A stretch of 64,000 nucleotides of DNA from Sinorhizobium sp. B11 (lineage in GTDB: Bacteria; Pseudomonadota; Alphaproteobacteria; Rhizobiales; Rhizobiaceae), in the NCBI GenBank assembly GCA_039725955.1, contig CP091034.1:3908501-3972500 (forward strand). Reading direction: 5' to 3'. Position numbers and translations under genes: made by a program. Each line of letters starts with the position of its first letter. The stretch's first letter is position 1. This document shows positions 62,267 to 64,000 of the stretch, one piece after another. The notes below the pieces were generated by a model, which saw only the letters and a program-made list of their open reading frames with translations, made no database searches and was not told the origin of the DNA.

Positions 62267-62604
62267 TGCGCCTCTCCTTCAACAGCTTCATAGGTCTCGA
62301 CCGGTGCATGCGGCTCGGCCGCTGTGCCGATCTCAGGCTTCGGTTCGCCGGCCTTGTAGGTCATGATGAACTTGTCGCTCACGGTATCGCGTGCCGCATT
62401 GAAGAAGCGCCCGCAACCATGCATGTGGCGCCAACGTTCGAAAATCAGGCCTTTCGGGTTATCGCGCAGGAAGAAATATTCCTCGAACTCTTCATCCGAG
62501 ATCGAAGCGATATTGGTCGGCCGGGCGATATGGGCGTCGCCGGCACCCCGGAATTCGAGCTCCGAGCGCTCTTCCTGACAGTAAGGGCAGTAGATCAGCA
62601 GCAT
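62263..62604 (-). CDS. soxD: Sarcosine oxidase delta subunit
   Basis: 113 aa from ATG 62604 (MLLIYCPYCQEERSELEFRG). A Zn-binding small subunit: CPYC near the N-terminus with further His/Cys (RWRHMHGCGRFFNAARDTVS). It is located 13 bp after soxB and overlaps soxA by 4 bp, so the order soxB-soxD-soxA-soxG is standard. Confidence 0.95.
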   Translation of the reverse strand: MLLIYCPYCQEERSELEFRGAGDAHIARPTNIASISDEEFEEYFFLRDNPKGLIFERWRHMHGCGRFFNAARDTVSDKFIMTYKAGEPKPEIGTAAEPHAPVETYEAVEGEAQ

Positions 62605-62617
62605 GATTGTCCTCGTG

Positions 62618-63871
62618 TCAGTGCGCAACGGCGGCAGCTGCCGCCTCGTCGATCAGCCGCCCGCTGCGGAAACGCTCCAGCGTCAGTCCGGCATTGAACT
62701 TGTGCGGCTCGTCGCGGGCAATCAGGTGGGCAAAGAGATTGGCCGAACCGGGTGTCGCCTTGAAGCCGCCGGTACCCCAGCCGCAATTGACGTAGAGCCC
62801 GGGAACCGGCGTCTTCGACTGGATGGCTGACCGGTCCGGCGTGTTGTCGACGATACCGCCCCACTGGCGCATCATCTTCACGCGGCGGAACATCGGGAAG
62901 AGCTCGCAGATGGCGTCGAGCGTATGCGTGATGATCTGCAGGCCGCCGGTCTGCGAGTAGGAATTATACTGGTCCGTGCCCGCACCGATGACGAGTTCGC
63001 CCTTGTCGGACTGCGAGATATAGGCATGCACCGTGTTCGACATGACGACGCAGGGGAAGATCGGTTTCAGCGGCTCGGAAACCAGAGCCTGCAGCGGGCT
63101 CGATTGCAGCGGCACGCGTACATCCGCCATCTTCATGATTGTCGTCGTGTGGCCGGCTGCAGAGACCGCGACCTTCTTTGCGCCGATGAAACCCCTGCTG
63201 GTCTCGACGCCGGTCACGCGACCGTCCGGACCGCGGCGGATGCCGGTGACTTCGCAATTCTGGATGATGTGAACGCCACGGTCGGACGCCGCACGCGCAT
63301 AGCCCCAGGCAACCGCATCGTGACGCGCCGTACCACCGCGGCGCTGCAAGGCAGCCCCGTTGATCGGGTATCGTGCCGTCGCCGAAATATCGAGCGGCGG
63401 ACAATAGGCCTTGGCCTGCTCCGGCGTCAGCCATTCATTGTCGATGCCATAGAGCCGGTTGGCATGGATATGCCGCTTGAAGCTCTGCTGGTCGTGCACA
63501 TTGTGCGACAGCATCATCACGCCGCGCGGCGAATACATCACATTGTAATTGAGCTCCTGCGACAGCCCTTCCCAGAGCTTCATCGAGTGCTCGTAAATGT
63601 GCATGCTCTCTTCATAGAGATAGTTGGAGCGGATGATGGTGGTGTTGCGGCCGGTATTGCCGCCTCCGAGCCAACCCTTTTCCAGGACCGCAACATTGGT
63701 GATGCCGTGTTCCTTGGCGAGGTAATAGGCAGCGCCGAGCCCGTGGCCGCCGCCACCAATGATGATGACGTCATATTCGGGTCGCGGCTCCGGCGAAGTC
63801 CACTGCTTTTCCCAGCCCCTGTGCCCGCGCAGAGCCTCCCGCGCTACGGCAAAAACCGAATATTTCCGCAT
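62618..63871 (-). CDS. soxB: Sarcosine oxidase beta subunit
   Basis: 417 aa. DAO-type flavoprotein: FAD motif DVIIIGGGGHGLGAAYYLAK (~34-53), GGGNTGRNTTIIRSNY, and C-terminal GLYVNCGWGTGGFKATPGSA. It carries FAD and covalent FMN in the heterotetramer. N-terminus MRKYSVFAVAREALRGHRGW is the usual family start. It is first gene of the operon; a GGAG lies upstream of the ATG. Confidence 0.96.
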   Translation of the reverse strand: MRKYSVFAVAREALRGHRGWEKQWTSPEPRPEYDVIIIGGGGHGLGAAYYLAKEHGITNVAVLEKGWLGGGNTGRNTTIIRSNYLYEESMHIYEHSMKLWEGLSQELNYNVMYSPRGVMMLSHNVHDQQSFKRHIHANRLYGIDNEWLTPEQAKAYCPPLDISATARYPINGAALQRRGGTARHDAVAWGYARAASDRGVHIIQNCEVTGIRRGPDGRVTGVETSRGFIGAKKVAVSAAGHTTTIMKMADVRVPLQSSPLQALVSEPLKPIFPCVVMSNTVHAYISQSDKGELVIGAGTDQYNSYSQTGGLQIITHTLDAICELFPMFRRVKMMRQWGGIVDNTPDRSAIQSKTPVPGLYVNCGWGTGGFKATPGSANLFAHLIARDEPHKFNAGLTLERFRSGRLIDEAAAAAVAH

Positions 63872-64000
63872 CCGCCATCATCTCCTTCAGGCAAAGGCAT
63901 TTTCGTCGTGGCCATACAAATCGCAAATCGAATTGCGGCACAACGGTTCTTTTGCGACGTGAAAGAGCTTTTGTTTTGACACGACGCGCAGCATATCGCC
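63872..64000 (-). promoter_or_regulatory. soxB upstream region (partial)
   Basis: 129 bases upstream of soxB run to the window edge. A short dyad CGCAA-N6-TTGCG lies at about 63926-63941. No coding sequence is supported here; a promoter is expected but no clear -35/-10 pair was identified. Confidence 0.3.

Noticed and set aside
59110..62697. 626-aa and 477-aa plus-strand frames opposite soxA and soxD
   Set aside because: Shadows of the sarcosine oxidase genes, whose motifs and operon overlaps are unambiguous.

Overview
The window looks like chromosomal DNA of a Rhizobiaceae bacterium, most likely Rhizobium in the broad sense. It is GC-rich and gene-dense. The order glgP-glgB-glgC-glgA-pgm-glgX, a soxBDAG sarcosine oxidase operon, adjacent hisN / N-formylglutamate amidohydrolase / cpdR genes, a ROSE-controlled small heat-shock gene and DUF1127/DUF459-type proteins all point that way. 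Nothing resembles a phage, plasmid, IS element or CRISPR array; this is core and lightly accessory chromosome.

Layout. 0-10 kb: end of a LysM protein (probably nucleotidase family), hemH, a small membrane protein, an SPFH/NfeD pair, kdsD, an outer-membrane barrel, galU, a lytic transglycosylase and an SGNH-like protein that has lost its catalytic Ser and His. 10-20 kb: an orphan Ser/Asp-rich protein, gltD-gltB (glutamate synthase), threonine aldolase, and a LysR regulator divergent from a BASS-type transporter. 20-30 kb: hsp20 behind a ROSE thermometer, a lysophospholipase-like hydrolase, hisN, an intergenic sRNA matching MmgR/alpha-r8, an N-formylglutamate amidohydrolase, cpdR, tRNA-Val(GAC), a Rap1a/Tai-like protein, a degenerate SNase-like protein, several very small genes, and a TerC/DUF475 gene behind a long structured leader with its own promoter and terminator-like hairpin. 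30-39 kb: tctCBA tricarboxylate transporter, a methyltransferase, an orphan binding protein, a GNAT acetyltransferase and a TctDE-like two-component pair. 39-45.5 kb: a tightly overlapping three-gene operon (transglutaminase-DUF2126 amidoligase, circularly permuted ATP-grasp/alpha-E fusion, second transglutaminase), the best candidate here for an undescribed biochemical system. 45.6-58 kb: a TadG-like vWA protein and the complete glycogen cluster. 58-64 kb: a MaoC hydratase and soxBDAG on the minus strand.

How the parts work together. The glg cluster holds the whole glycogen cycle (pgm makes glucose-1-P, glgC ADP-glucose, glgA/glgB the polymer; glgP/glgX break it down). galU and kdsD supply UDP-glucose and the Kdo precursor for envelope polysaccharides. 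gltBD assimilates ammonia, and the neighbouring sRNA family is nitrogen-linked in Sinorhizobium. soxBDAG demethylates sarcosine to glycine.

Quality caveat. Three genes (an orphan secreted protein at 26.4 kb, glgC and soxA) are each out of frame by exactly one extra A/T in an A5-A6 run. Deleting one base restores the expected glgC and soxA N-termini and family lengths. These look like homopolymer indels in the sequence rather than three real mutations, though that cannot be settled from the sequence alone.
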